Shown piece by piece: positions 34,748 through 43,169 of a stretch of 64,000 nucleotides of DNA. How positions within the stretch are numbered: the first letter of the stretch is position 1; each line of letters starts with the position of its first letter. The notes beneath the pieces were generated by a model. The model was not told the origin of the DNA. It did not search any database and saw only the letters and a list, made by a program, of their open reading frames with translations. A program made the translations under genes and the position numbers. The DNA is from Fabrea salina (taxonomy: Eukaryota > Ciliophora > Heterotrichea > Heterotrichida > Fabreidae): NCBI GenBank assembly GCA_022984795.1, contig JALIHJ010000018.1, forward strand, positions 124,001 through 188,000, read 5' to 3'.

Positions 34748-35646
34748 TTACTTGAAGTCTTCGGTTCTCTTTTTCCTCCAATCCTGAAAATCTTCCCAGA
34801 TTTGGATTAAGTTGTTTTTACAGGCGCATAGAGGCCTAATGTCCAGCCTAATTCTAGGCATCGAGAGAGTTTCCTTAATTTTGAGTTCTACCTCTTCTCT
34901 GTCAAACCTAGGCTGGGAGTCCTCCCAAACCTTTTGTTCTAACTCCAGCTGCAAGTCTTCTTCGTGGTTCTCAGAACACAAGGATGTTGAGGGGCCTGTT
35001 TCCCTATTTAGCTCATACCTGTAGAAGCTGTGCGGTCAGGAGTGTTTCTGCCTGCTTCGTCGTCAGTTTCTGGGATTTCAGGCAGGTCTAGTTGTTTGGT
35101 TTCTTCAAGGACCAATAAACTTCCGTTTGCAATTCCTGCTTCTTCTAAAGTTGAGTCTCCAGGTAGGTCTTTTCTTAGGGTATTAGACTCTAGTTTTTGG
35201 AGAAGCATTTTCTTGCAGTTGAAGAGAAGTTTGGAACCTAAGTGTTTCTTTAAGTCTTCAACAGTCATTTGGGAGGAAACTAGAAAGGGTTTGGAATCCT
35301 CACTGAAACAGACGTAAACAGTAATGGGGAACAAATCCGGAAGTCCATCGAAGATGAAAACTGGTAGTTCGGGCCCACCTGCATACCAGTTGCAAAGGTG
35401 CTTCCAGGCCTTTTTACTCAGGAAGAATCCTTTGTCAAAAAGTTCAAATGACAGTCGCATTAAGGGAGAGTTGTCAATAGGACCCGGCAATTCTTCAGAG
35501 GGGGCTCTTTGGTACCCTACGTAACTGCACCAGTTATCCCACCACTCTTTACACACAACATACGCAATTTTGTGGTTGAAGAATAACTCCTGTTGAGTTA
35601 TAGGCTGGCACTCTGCAATAAGCATCTTTTGTGTGCTGGGATCCAT
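34748..35646 (-). CDS. DUSP-UBL protein without a protease domain (two exons, uncertain junction)
   Basis: Exon 1 (35019-35646) encodes a DUSP domain (WWDNWCSYVGYQR, ELPGPIDNSPL) and a ubiquitin-like domain (PITVYVCFSEDSKPF, TLEEAGIANGSLLVLEE), the N-terminal pair of USP4/USP11/USP15. No USP catalytic domain follows. A second open frame, 34748-34995, has good codon use but another phase. A 15-nt intron at 35004-35018 matches the local consensus yet would end the protein after 18 codons. Extending the intron 8 nt to a CAG at 34996 joins the frames, giving 291 residues. I favour the 23-nt form, with moderate confidence. Confidence 0.7.
34996..35018 (-). other. 23-nt intron (or 15-nt with alternative acceptor) in the DUSP-UBL gene
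   Basis: Donor GTATGAGC at 35018. The first acceptor (TAG, 35004) gives a standard 15-nt intron with A at position 10. The second (CAG, 34996) gives 23 nt and the long open frame. Confidence 0.5.
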
Positions 35647-35681
35647 TTTAGTAATTTACAACTCTACTTGACAAATTTAAA

Positions 35682-36473
35682 ATGGAAGTGACGTACGACA
35701 GTATCCCAACCCCGCGAAGATCCGACTTATACAAAGATGAGATCTGGGAAAACAACCCTACAGCAATGAGCACTCCCCGTCTTATTTTCTCGCAAACAAA
35801 TAACCCCAACCAAGTATCTGAAGAAGACTCCAAAACCATGGATACAGAAACTGAGTCCGAAGACTACCAAACTTATGAATTTGTCCGGAGCCTCCCTGTT
35901 TGTTCAGCAGTTCAGCGACTACTCCCTTTCCAGACTCGAAAAAGCAAACCTAAAACCTTAGTTTTGGACTTAGACGAAACACTGGTGCACTCTGAAGTCA
36001 CTCCAGTCCCCAACCCAGATCAAAAGATCGCAATAGAGTTTAACAACGCTGCTTTCGAAGTTTTTGTGAAGTACAGACCAGGACTTAAACCTTTTTTAGA
36101 AGAAGTTGCGCAAATGTTTGAAATTGTGTTATTCACAGCTTCCCACAAAGCTTACGCTGAAGAAGTTTTGAAAAAACTCGACCCCCACAAAAGGCTAATT
36201 AGGCACAGGTTGTTCAGAGAAGCCTGTGTGGAGTGGCAGGACTCTTATATCAAGGACTTGAGAGTTCTTGGCAGGGACCTTTCCCAGGTAATTATACTTG
36301 ATAATTCCGTGCAGGCTTTTGCCTACCACTTAGAAAATGGGATTCCCATTAAGTCGTGGTTTAACGAACCCAAAGACCAAGAACTAGAACGCACCCTCAC
36401 TTTTTTGAGACAGCTCCTCCACGTTGAGGACGTGCGTCCTGTCCTGAAAGAGCACTTTAAACTTTTAGGTTAA
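35682..36473 (+). CDS. SCP/FCP1-type CTD phosphatase
   Basis: This is a haloacid-dehalogenase-fold phosphatase of the small CTD phosphatase group. The DxDxT catalytic signature is in TLVLDLDETLVHSEV (about residue 96), with VKYRPGLKPFLEEV, VLFTASHKAYAEEVLKKLDP and QVIILDNSVQAFAYHLENG. SCPs act on the RNA polymerase II C-terminal domain and on other Ser/Thr phosphosites; the substrate here is unknown. The N-terminal 80 residues are disordered. Its TAA and the stop of the convergent SF-assemblin gene form a TTAA overlap. Confidence 0.94.
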   Translation: MEVTYDSIPTPRRSDLYKDEIWENNPTAMSTPRLIFSQTNNPNQVSEEDSKTMDTETESEDYQTYEFVRSLPVCSAVQRLLPFQTRKSKPKTLVLDLDETLVHSEVTPVPNPDQKIAIEFNNAAFEVFVKYRPGLKPFLEEVAQMFEIVLFTASHKAYAEEVLKKLDPHKRLIRHRLFREACVEWQDSYIKDLRVLGRDLSQVIILDNSVQAFAYHLENGIPIKSWFNEPKDQELERTLTFLRQLLHVEDVRPVLKEHFKLLG

Positions 36474-37228
36474 AGATTTGTCATAGCATTGAGTTTGTTG
36501 CAAGTATCCTCTAGCAAAGACAAAAGGTTTTCTTCTGTGGCTTCTCTGTCTCTTCTTTCTTGGTCTACTTCGCTTTTCATGCGCGAAACTACGTCTCTCA
36601 GCATGTTCAGCAATGCCTCTTCAGTTTCTTCCCGGGCTTTTCTTTCACTTGCTACTTCAGTTTCTACTTTGTCAAGTTCTTGTCTTAACTGGTTAAAGAT
36701 ACTGCTTTCTAAGGACTCTCTTTCTTGTTTTTGGCGTCTTACTTCATCTTCCATTCCTGGGAGCTCCGTTTGCACTTTGGATTTAACTTCTTCTAATTCA
36801 CTTGAGTGCAAACGCCCAGAATTCAGTATCTCGTTTCTGACTTTAGCTGCTTTTTCTTCTAAGTAGTTCACTAGTCTGTTTTCTGTTTCACGTCGAGCAG
36901 TTATTTCTGCCTGCAACAGTTCTTGGAGAGACTCTTGGGTTTGCTCTAGTTGCTTTGACTTTTCTTCAAACAGAGTTTCTCTAGTGTTCTGCTCTTCTTC
37001 TATTAACTTCTGGACTTTGCAGGTTTGGTCCCGAAGGGCACTGAACTTCTGGGAGTTAGTTTCGTTGTTCTCCCACATTTGGGATTCAAGGCTTTGGTAC
37101 CTCCTCTCAAGGTCATCTATTCTACTTACTTTTTCTTGGCCTACATTGGACCTAATGTTGCTTAGTCTTTCAGATATCTTTTGAATTCTTTCTGATTGCG
37201 GCGTGGAGTAGCCATAGTTCTTGCTCAT
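36470..37228 (-). CDS. SF-assemblin / beta-giardin family protein
   Basis: The protein has 252 residues, nearly all coiled coil after a short non-helical head (MSKNYGYSTPQSERIQKISE). Strings such as RIDDLERRYQSLESQM, EEQNTRETLFEEKSKQLEQTQ, ERKAREETEEALLNMLRDVV and ERRDREATEENLLSLLEDTC are typical of SF-assemblins, which build striated rootlet fibres at basal bodies. Ciliates have expanded sets of such genes. A role in the cortical kinetodesmal or rootlet cytoskeleton is likely. Confidence 0.93.
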   Translation of the reverse strand: MSKNYGYSTPQSERIQKISERLSNIRSNVGQEKVSRIDDLERRYQSLESQMWENNETNSQKFSALRDQTCKVQKLIEEEQNTRETLFEEKSKQLEQTQESLQELLQAEITARRETENRLVNYLEEKAAKVRNEILNSGRLHSSELEEVKSKVQTELPGMEDEVRRQKQERESLESSIFNQLRQELDKVETEVASERKAREETEEALLNMLRDVVSRMKSEVDQERRDREATEENLLSLLEDTCNKLNAMTNL

Positions 37229-37274
37229 TTTGCTAATATTAGGGCTTGTGTAAACTCAAAGACACCTATAATAA

Positions 37275-38639
37275 ATGGAATCAGGTTTGTTAGAACAAAA
37301 CCTTGAAGGACTAGACCCTTCAGGAGTCACTCCCTTGACTCCAGAAGTTATTTCCCGACAAGCAACTATTAACATTGGCACTATAGGTCATGTGTCCCAT
37401 GGAAAGTCCACTCTTGTATACGCCATTTCGCGAGTTAAAACCCAACAGCACTCGCTAGAACGCGTCCGAAACATCACCATCAAGTTAGGTTACGCCAACG
37501 CAAAGATCTTTAAGTGTGGCTGTCTAGACCCTGACTGCTACAAAGCCTTTGGCAGTGGCCAGGGAGAAAACGTACCTTGTTCTGATTGTGGACAACCTAT
37601 GGTTTTGCAGAGACATGTAAGTTTTGTGGACTGCCCCGGACACGACATTTTGATGGCTACTATGCTGAATGGGGCTGCTGTTATGGACTCTGCGCTCTTG
37701 CTAGTGGCGGGAAATATGTCGTGTCCTCAGCCCCAAACTTCAGAGCACCTTGCTGCACTGGAAATTATGAACATGAACCAAATAATAATTTTGCAGAACA
37801 AAGTGGACTTAATTCCCAACCAGTCTGCTGCTCTCGAGCACTACGAACAAATCAAAAACTACATTTCAAGAACTAAAGCTGCCAACGCCCCTATAATTCC
37901 GATTTCAGCGCAATTAGAATATAATATTCAGTATGTGCTGAAGTACATATGCCAAAACATCCCTATTCCCGTTAGAGACTTTACTTCAGCTCCTCGCTTG
38001 ATAGTTATTAGGAGTTTTGATGTCAACAAACCAGGACAAGAAATCAACGACTTAGTTGGAGGAGTTGCTGGCGGAAGTCTTTTAAGAGGCATTCTTAGAC
38101 TAGGGGACGAAGTTGAAATCAGGCCAGGAATCATTTCTAAAAACCAACAGGGAGCAACAGTTTGCACTCCCATCAAATCCAAAATAGTGAGTCTCTTTGC
38201 AGAAAAAAACCAACTCCAGTATGCTGTTCCAGGAGGACTGATAGGTGTAGGACTTACAGTGGACCCTTCCCTTACCAGAAACGACTTTTTAGTTGGGCAC
38301 GTCTTAGGGCACCCAGGGACTTTGCCTGAGATTTACATAGAGTTAGAAGTGGACTACTATCTTTTGCGGAGGTTGTTAGGAGTCAAGTCTGAAACAGGGA
38401 GGAGCCGGAGTGACAAAATTCCTAAACTCCGCAAAGACGAGTACCTCATGGTGAACGTAGGAAGCACTTCTACTGGAGGAAGAGTTCTTCATGTAAGCAG
38501 TGACAAGGCCCGTGTTGAACTAACCAAACCTGTGTGCTGCCACATCGGAGAAAAAGTTGCCTTAAGCAGAAGAGTTGAGAAGCACTGGCGTTTAATTGGA
38601 TGGGGAAACATTTCTGATGGTAAAATTCTTTCCGTTTAA
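37275..38639 (+). CDS. EIF2S3: Translation initiation factor eIF2 gamma
   Basis: This is the GTPase core subunit of eIF2, which carries Met-tRNAi to the 40S ribosome. The G motifs are intact: GHVSHGKST (G1), DCPGHD (G3) and NKVDLI (G4). The family segment [16 protein letters not shown] and a CSDCG pair form the zinc knuckle region. Domains II and III follow (RPGI..., [12 protein letters not shown]-like, [36 protein letters not shown]). The length of 454 is normal. Confidence 0.97.
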   Translation: MESGLLEQNLEGLDPSGVTPLTPEVISRQATINIGTIGHVSHGKSTLVYAISRVKTQQHSLERVRNITIKLGYANAKIFKCGCLDPDCYKAFGSGQGENVPCSDCGQPMVLQRHVSFVDCPGHDILMATMLNGAAVMDSALLLVAGNMSCPQPQTSEHLAALEIMNMNQIIILQNKVDLIPNQSAALEHYEQIKNYISRTKAANAPIIPISAQLEYNIQYVLKYICQNIPIPVRDFTSAPRLIVIRSFDVNKPGQEINDLVGGVAGGSLLRGILRLGDEVEIRPGIISKNQQGATVCTPIKSKIVSLFAEKNQLQYAVPGGLIGVGLTVDPSLTRNDFLVGHVLGHPGTLPEIYIELEVDYYLLRRLLGVKSETGRSRSDKIPKLRKDEYLMVNVGSTSTGGRVLHVSSDKARVELTKPVCCHIGEKVALSRRVEKHWRLIGWGNISDGKILSV

Positions 38640-38643
38640 TTTA

Positions 38644-39408
38644 TTAACTTTCTTCATACATTTCTTTAGCTATTTCATGGTTAAGCAAGCCTTTGAATTT
38701 GGCTTCGTCTCTCAGGAAATCAAGTGCAATGTGTGCAGGAACCACTATTTCTTGGTACTTTTTAAGAGCTAACTTACGTAGTTTGGAGGAACTAACTAAA
38801 CAACACACTTCATTCTGTTCGAAAAGCAACTTAAAGTTCTGAAGGGACAACTCGTTAGTAACGTTTTCAAAAACTGCTGTTTTTAGGTAGTCAACAATAC
38901 TGCTTTTCACAATCTGCAACTTCTTTACATACTCTTCAAGTTGGTTTTTGTTGCTTTGAGAAGCTTTGCTGAGTGCAAACTGTGGACTGCTAACAAGCGA
39001 AATATCCACTAAGTCTTTTAGTATTGTAGTGAACTCTTCACAACTAATGGTTTTCGAAATGTCTGTGTCGTAGTTCTGAAACAGAATAAGGGCCTTTTCT
39101 TTTATGCTGCCTTTTCCTAGCAGTATTCCTAGGCTGCCAAGTTTCCTTGCATCGTAGTTGCCTAAGTGATCTTTAAAGCTTTCGTAAAATTTTTCCAAAG
39201 AAACTTGGTTTTGATCTGGGACACTTAGTTTGAGTTCGTAAGCTGCTGCTAGGAACTGATTGGTTGTCATCTTAAGGTCTACTGAGTACCTGTGGATAGT
39301 TCTGTCTATTTCCTGTGACTTTGAATTAAAGTAGCCTAGGTCTCTTTCACACTTTTGAATAAAACTTTCTTCTTTGTCCTCACTAAGTCTTGAGCTCGAG
39401 CATCCCAT
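38644..39408 (-). CDS. N-myristoylated EF-hand protein
   Basis: From the ATG at 39408 the protein begins MGCSSSRLSEDK: Gly2 with Ser6 is an N-myristoylation signal and Cys3 a likely palmitoylation site. A well-formed EF-hand loop, DTDISKTISCEE (residues 114-125), sits between helices (KALILFQNY, FTTILKDLV), and a weaker EF-like segment precedes it (SVPDQNQVSLEKF). The family resembles membrane-anchored calcium sensors; I cannot name it further. An in-frame ATG 48 codons upstream would give a hydrophobic leader and mask the lipid signal, so I reject it. Confidence 0.82.
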   Translation of the reverse strand: MGCSSSRLSEDKEESFIQKCERDLGYFNSKSQEIDRTIHRYSVDLKMTTNQFLAAAYELKLSVPDQNQVSLEKFYESFKDHLGNYDARKLGSLGILLGKGSIKEKALILFQNYDTDISKTISCEEFTTILKDLVDISLVSSPQFALSKASQSNKNQLEEYVKKLQIVKSSIVDYLKTAVFENVTNELSLQNFKLLFEQNEVCCLVSSSKLRKLALKKYQEIVVPAHIALDFLRDEAKFKGLLNHEIAKEMYEES

Positions 39409-39524
39409 ATTTAGACTCTTAATTAAGTAGAAATGCATTTGAAAGCAACTCAAACAATAAAAACTCACAAGCGACCAACAACTTATTAATAAAGCCACAT
39501 CGGTTTGCTTTGTTCTAGAAATAA
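39409..39524. promoter_or_regulatory. 116-bp divergent spacer
   Basis: This separates the start codons of the EF-hand and RING genes and is one of the longest spacers here. It should contain two promoters; AT-rich tracts are present but I identify no defined element. Confidence 0.4.
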
Positions 39525-40379
39525 ATGGGAAAAGATAACAAAAAAGCTTCAAACGCTAACACCCTAAAGAACTCCAAACACCACAAAAAACAATCAAAAT
39601 TCAATGTTACACGCCAGCCTAGGCTCTTATGTAAACCAAAATACTCAGAATTCTACCAGAAAAATACCCTAAAGGGATTTAAGTCAGATTTAAACCGCCT
39701 ATCACTATTGATAACCAGCATAATCAATAAGCAAGCAGTAAACTCATCTTCATGCTTTGCATGCCAAATCTGCAAAAAAGCTTTTAATCCAATTAAAAGG
39801 AAGCCACTGTGCTTGCCTTGTGGGCACACCGTGTGTCCAAAGTGCCTAGGCACGTTCCAATCCTCAAGCATCAAAGGAATTTGCCCTTTTGACAAAAAAG
39901 AGTTCTTTAAAATCATAGACTCAATTCCAGTTAATTACGCACTTTTAGAAGAGGACTTTCAGTACTTCTGCAGAGAACACAACTCAGCAGTCTTAGGGCT
40001 TTGCCGGGATGACTTCTCAGTTGTTTGTGAAAAAACTGTTTTCGACCATGCGAAGCACAATGTTTTTGAAGTTCCTTCGAAAGAATACAGCCTAGAAGTT
40101 CTGGACCAAAAAACTTTTCTGAAAAGTCTTAGTGACTTATTAGTTAAGTGCAACAATGGCTTAGAGTCTGTTCAAACTAAGTCAATGTCAATACCTTTGC
40201 TGGACTTCTTAAGGCTTTCACACCAAACTTTCGTAAAAAACCTTGAAAATTACTGTGAAGAAGTCCTTCTAAATTCTGAGAATACTGTCCATCATGAATT
40301 CTTTAGAAACAACCAACTCATTCAAAATAGTGCAGTTGAATACGTCACTAAGTTATTCCAAATCAGTGATAAGTTTTAA
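39525..40379 (+). CDS. RING-finger (TRIM-like) protein
   Basis: A basic Asn/Lys-rich head precedes a C3HC4 RING at about residues 77-125: CFACQICKKAF, LCLPCGHTVCPKC, GICPFDKKEF. A weak B-box-like segment follows (FCREHNSAVLGLCRDDFSVVC, FDHAKHNVF). The rest is helical. The order RING, B-box, coiled coil is TRIM-like, so a ubiquitin ligase role is plausible. Chain or substrate type is unknown. Confidence 0.87.
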   Translation: MGKDNKKASNANTLKNSKHHKKQSKFNVTRQPRLLCKPKYSEFYQKNTLKGFKSDLNRLSLLITSIINKQAVNSSSCFACQICKKAFNPIKRKPLCLPCGHTVCPKCLGTFQSSSIKGICPFDKKEFFKIIDSIPVNYALLEEDFQYFCREHNSAVLGLCRDDFSVVCEKTVFDHAKHNVFEVPSKEYSLEVLDQKTFLKSLSDLLVKCNNGLESVQTKSMSIPLLDFLRLSHQTFVKNLENYCEEVLLNSENTVHHEFFRNNQLIQNSAVEYVTKLFQISDKF

Positions 40380-40405
40380 ACTGCACATGCAATAATTTTA
40401 TAAAT

Positions 40406-41332
40406 TTACTTATGGGCAATAATTATGAGTGCTTCGTAGTTCAGTGGAGTTTCTTCCACTTTTAAAATTTGAGTGAGCTCAGCCTCAACGATTTGCTCAA
40501 CCTCAGCACTGTTAACAGCAGCCGCTTCTTTGATGGTAGGCTCCTCCAAAAAGAATTTCTTCAGTTCTTGTATTTCAGTTGAGGGGTAGTGGCACTGCTC
40601 GTAAAAAGTTATAGTTTTCTGGAAACCACACTCCTTAAGTATGGCTTTGAGTATTCCGGGGTTAGTAAGTTCACGCCTTAGTTGCAGTGGCCTTTTTATG
40701 TTTAACCGACTTCTAACCTTTTCAAAAGCTTTGGTCACTGTGCTTGAAGAATGCTTTCCTAGCACAGACATTCCCAGTATTCCTGTGGGCTTCAGTACTC
40801 TGAAAGCTTCAGTCAGCACTAATTCTGGGTTCAATAGTTCCTCTATTGTAGCTAGTGACAAGTACCTGTCAAAGTACTCTCCAGGAAAAGGTAAGTTATC
40901 TGGATTTACCTTTTTGATTTCAGTTCTAGGAAGGTTTTTAGCTTCGCAATACTCTAAAAGTCCCTTAGAGTAGTCAGTTAAGTACAGTTTTGAGTGTTCA
41001 GAAGTATTTTCTAGAAGCACTTCTGCACCCACTCCCGTTCCCGCCCCTACTTCTAGGATTTTGTCTGCTTCTTCCAAGTGAAGGAAAGGAGTCATCGTTT
41101 CGTAAATCTTTTTTGAAAAGCGCGAAATGAATCTATCGTACCACTGAGCTGCATTGTCCCAGTATTGCTCTGGCCCATCGTAGCCTTTAAATGGGTGCGT
41201 CAGAATCCCTAGATCTGTGCCTCCAGACTTAGTCAGGTGCTCTTCCTCTATGTACGGATGGGAACTTCCTTTTGTAACACCAAACTGTCTTGTGTTCAAA
41301 TAGATCAACCTTTTTAGTTGTCTCCTCAGCAT
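40406..41332 (-). CDS. SAM-dependent methyltransferase, probably mitochondrial
   Basis: The class I methyltransferase fold is clear: motif I ILEVGAGTGVGAEVLLE, LYLTDYSKGLLEYCEA, a motif III-like LVLTEAFRVLKPTGILGM. The leader MLRRQLKRLIYLNTRQFG is basic and amphipathic, suggesting mitochondrial import. The layout resembles UbiE/COQ5-type and Methyltransf_11 enzymes, but I do not see enough specific residues to call ubiquinone synthesis. The substrate is unknown. Length is 308. Confidence 0.87.
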   Translation of the reverse strand: MLRRQLKRLIYLNTRQFGVTKGSSHPYIEEEHLTKSGGTDLGILTHPFKGYDGPEQYWDNAAQWYDRFISRFSKKIYETMTPFLHLEEADKILEVGAGTGVGAEVLLENTSEHSKLYLTDYSKGLLEYCEAKNLPRTEIKKVNPDNLPFPGEYFDRYLSLATIEELLNPELVLTEAFRVLKPTGILGMSVLGKHSSSTVTKAFEKVRSRLNIKRPLQLRRELTNPGILKAILKECGFQKTITFYEQCHYPSTEIQELKKFFLEEPTIKEAAAVNSAEVEQIVEAELTQILKVEETPLNYEALIIIAHK

Positions 41333-41399
41333 TATCGACTAATTTCTAATATGGAAAGCTTAAAAAATTTCAGTTTGACTCATATTATAATATTTACAA

Positions 41400-43169
41400 A
41401 TGAGTGAACCTTGCCAGTTTAGAAGGTCTGTGAAGCAACTAGTTCTTTATGAGTTTGAAAAAATAAGAAGCCAAGCATTTAGGTTCAAAGCTGGACTGTT
41501 TTCAACTGTGGCTTTAGTTGTGGTCTTTTCTGTTGTATCCTCTAGTATAATTGGGGGTTTAGTTGAGTCCCATGCTAAACTCTGGGACAGTATTCAAGAT
41601 GTCAGGAACCTCCAGCTTTACACACATAGTCTGTCTTACTATGTCCGAGCAATACACTTAATTGATCAAGAACTAATGCCTCCAAATGACAGAACTGCTT
41701 ACTTTAACTGGATCGAAGAAGATGCCCAAGATATGAACTTGGTCTTAGAAAATCTGTTTAAGAACTTTAGAGTTCTGACCAAAAAGGACACTAACTACTT
41801 TTTAACTGAGAAGCTAGGAATCTGGATTCTGGGGAACGGGAGAGTTAAAAATATCCCCAATAACTTGTTTGACACCTTGTCAAACTTTGTGGTTCAAGGA
41901 CTAGTTCTTAAAAACAACTACAACACTACTCAGATTGACCTAGAAAACAAAAGAGCTTTTTTCTTGTACAGAAATGGCGTTGGTGAAGTTTTACACAAGC
42001 TGAACCAGTCTTCTAAAATTTATTTGGAAGCAGCAACCCAAAGCATTCAATACAAGCGTTTCTACGTGGTATGTCTGCTTTCTTTGTCAGGAGTGGCTCT
42101 GTGCGTGTGCGCTGGGTTTGCTATACTTCCCTCAATCAGGAATATCAATAAGTCTAGGACTGAGGCGTATAGGGTACTTTTGGAGGTTCCAAGCTGCGCA
42201 TGTTCATTTATGAAGTCTTTATACAATGAACGTTTAGAAACTATATCTCAAAGCAACTGCAGCCTTGAAAACCAAAGAGAAACTTTTGGTGCAAAGCTCC
42301 CAAACGACCCTTTTAACAAAAAACTAATTTACGTGAAACTTGTAGTGCTCTTAGTTGTTACCTTGCTTTTCTTTTACCTGAGCTATTACACTGGGTTTAA
42401 AAGTCTATCAAAGGTTCTAAGCCAAGCCCCCTACCAACTAGATTGGTCTGGCCGCAGAAGACTGCTTTCTTGCAGTGTAAACTTGTGGCTGATGGAAGCA
42501 CAAATTCAAAACACTACTACTGGGTGGAAGTATGTAGTTCCAAAGGCACAAACTATAGGATCCCCTGCTCAAAAGGCAAAACAAGATATTAGTGAACTTG
42601 AGTTTGTGCAAAGAAAACTGATTTTTAGTGTTTCAGAAGAAACTGACTCATTTGGAGGACTTATGAGTCAAGAGCACAACAAGTTGATGTTTGAAAACGC
42701 ATGCTCTGGTAAAAATTACAGAGGAGACAGCTCTTGCGAGTTTGTAGGCAGCAACCTGATGAGCCAGGGACTCTACAGCGCCATAAGTATGTACATTATG
42801 ATTGCTAAAAGTGCTTTCGACGAAATAACTACTAACAGTAAACCAGAAAAAGCCCTACTTTTAAAAGAACTAGGTGAAAAGTACTTATACGACTCGCTTA
42901 AAAAGTCTTCTGACCTGTATTTAAAAGACTACAAACAAAGAATTTTTGAACTGGAAACTCTCCAAAGCATAGTGGTTTGGCTTTACTTTGGACTGATGCT
43001 GCTTCTGTACATAGTTTTATACAGGCCTATGATTAATGAACTAGCATTTGAAACCTGTGCAGTCTGGAGTATGTCGAGTTTAATTCCTCAAGAGTACCAA
43101 GAAGACTGCACTAAACTTTTGTGTGCTATCAAAGCAAGAAAAAACAAGTTTCCTCTTAAGCTAAGTTAA
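41400..43169 (+). CDS. Multi-pass membrane protein, unknown
   Basis: I count four likely membrane segments in 589 residues: about 30-52 (LFSTVALVVVFSVVSSSIIGG), 222-246 (FYVVCLLSLSGVALCVCAGF), 302-323 (KLVVLLVVTLLFFYLSYY) and 522-542 (VVWLYFGLMLLLYIVLY). The loops of about 165 and 195 residues between them would be on one side; the second has paired cysteines (ENACSGKNYRG, SSCEFVG). The layout of two helix-bounded ectodomains resembles chemoreceptor-like or channel-like proteins, but I recognise no family. Its end overlaps the convergent ARM-LamG gene by 14 nt. Confidence 0.8.
   Translation: MSEPCQFRRSVKQLVLYEFEKIRSQAFRFKAGLFSTVALVVVFSVVSSSIIGGLVESHAKLWDSIQDVRNLQLYTHSLSYYVRAIHLIDQELMPPNDRTAYFNWIEEDAQDMNLVLENLFKNFRVLTKKDTNYFLTEKLGIWILGNGRVKNIPNNLFDTLSNFVVQGLVLKNNYNTTQIDLENKRAFFLYRNGVGEVLHKLNQSSKIYLEAATQSIQYKRFYVVCLLSLSGVALCVCAGFAILPSIRNINKSRTEAYRVLLEVPSCACSFMKSLYNERLETISQSNCSLENQRETFGAKLPNDPFNKKLIYVKLVVLLVVTLLFFYLSYYTGFKSLSKVLSQAPYQLDWSGRRRLLSCSVNLWLMEAQIQNTTTGWKYVVPKAQTIGSPAQKAKQDISELEFVQRKLIFSVSEETDSFGGLMSQEHNKLMFENACSGKNYRGDSSCEFVGSNLMSQGLYSAISMYIMIAKSAFDEITTNSKPEKALLLKELGEKYLYDSLKKSSDLYLKDYKQRIFELETLQSIVVWLYFGLMLLLYIVLYRPMINELAFETCAVWSMSSLIPQEYQEDCTKLLCAIKARKNKFPLKLS

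Noticed and set aside
34569-34781. Minus-strand open frame of 70 codons between the MYB and DUSP-UBL genes
   Set aside because: It runs antisense to the MYB coding sequence and overlaps the end of the DUSP-UBL gene in another frame; composition is not coding-like.
38644-39552. Longer N-terminus for the EF-hand protein with a hydrophobic leader
   Set aside because: The downstream MGCSSS start is a strong lipid-modification signal and the upstream stretch overlaps the promoter region of the RING gene.
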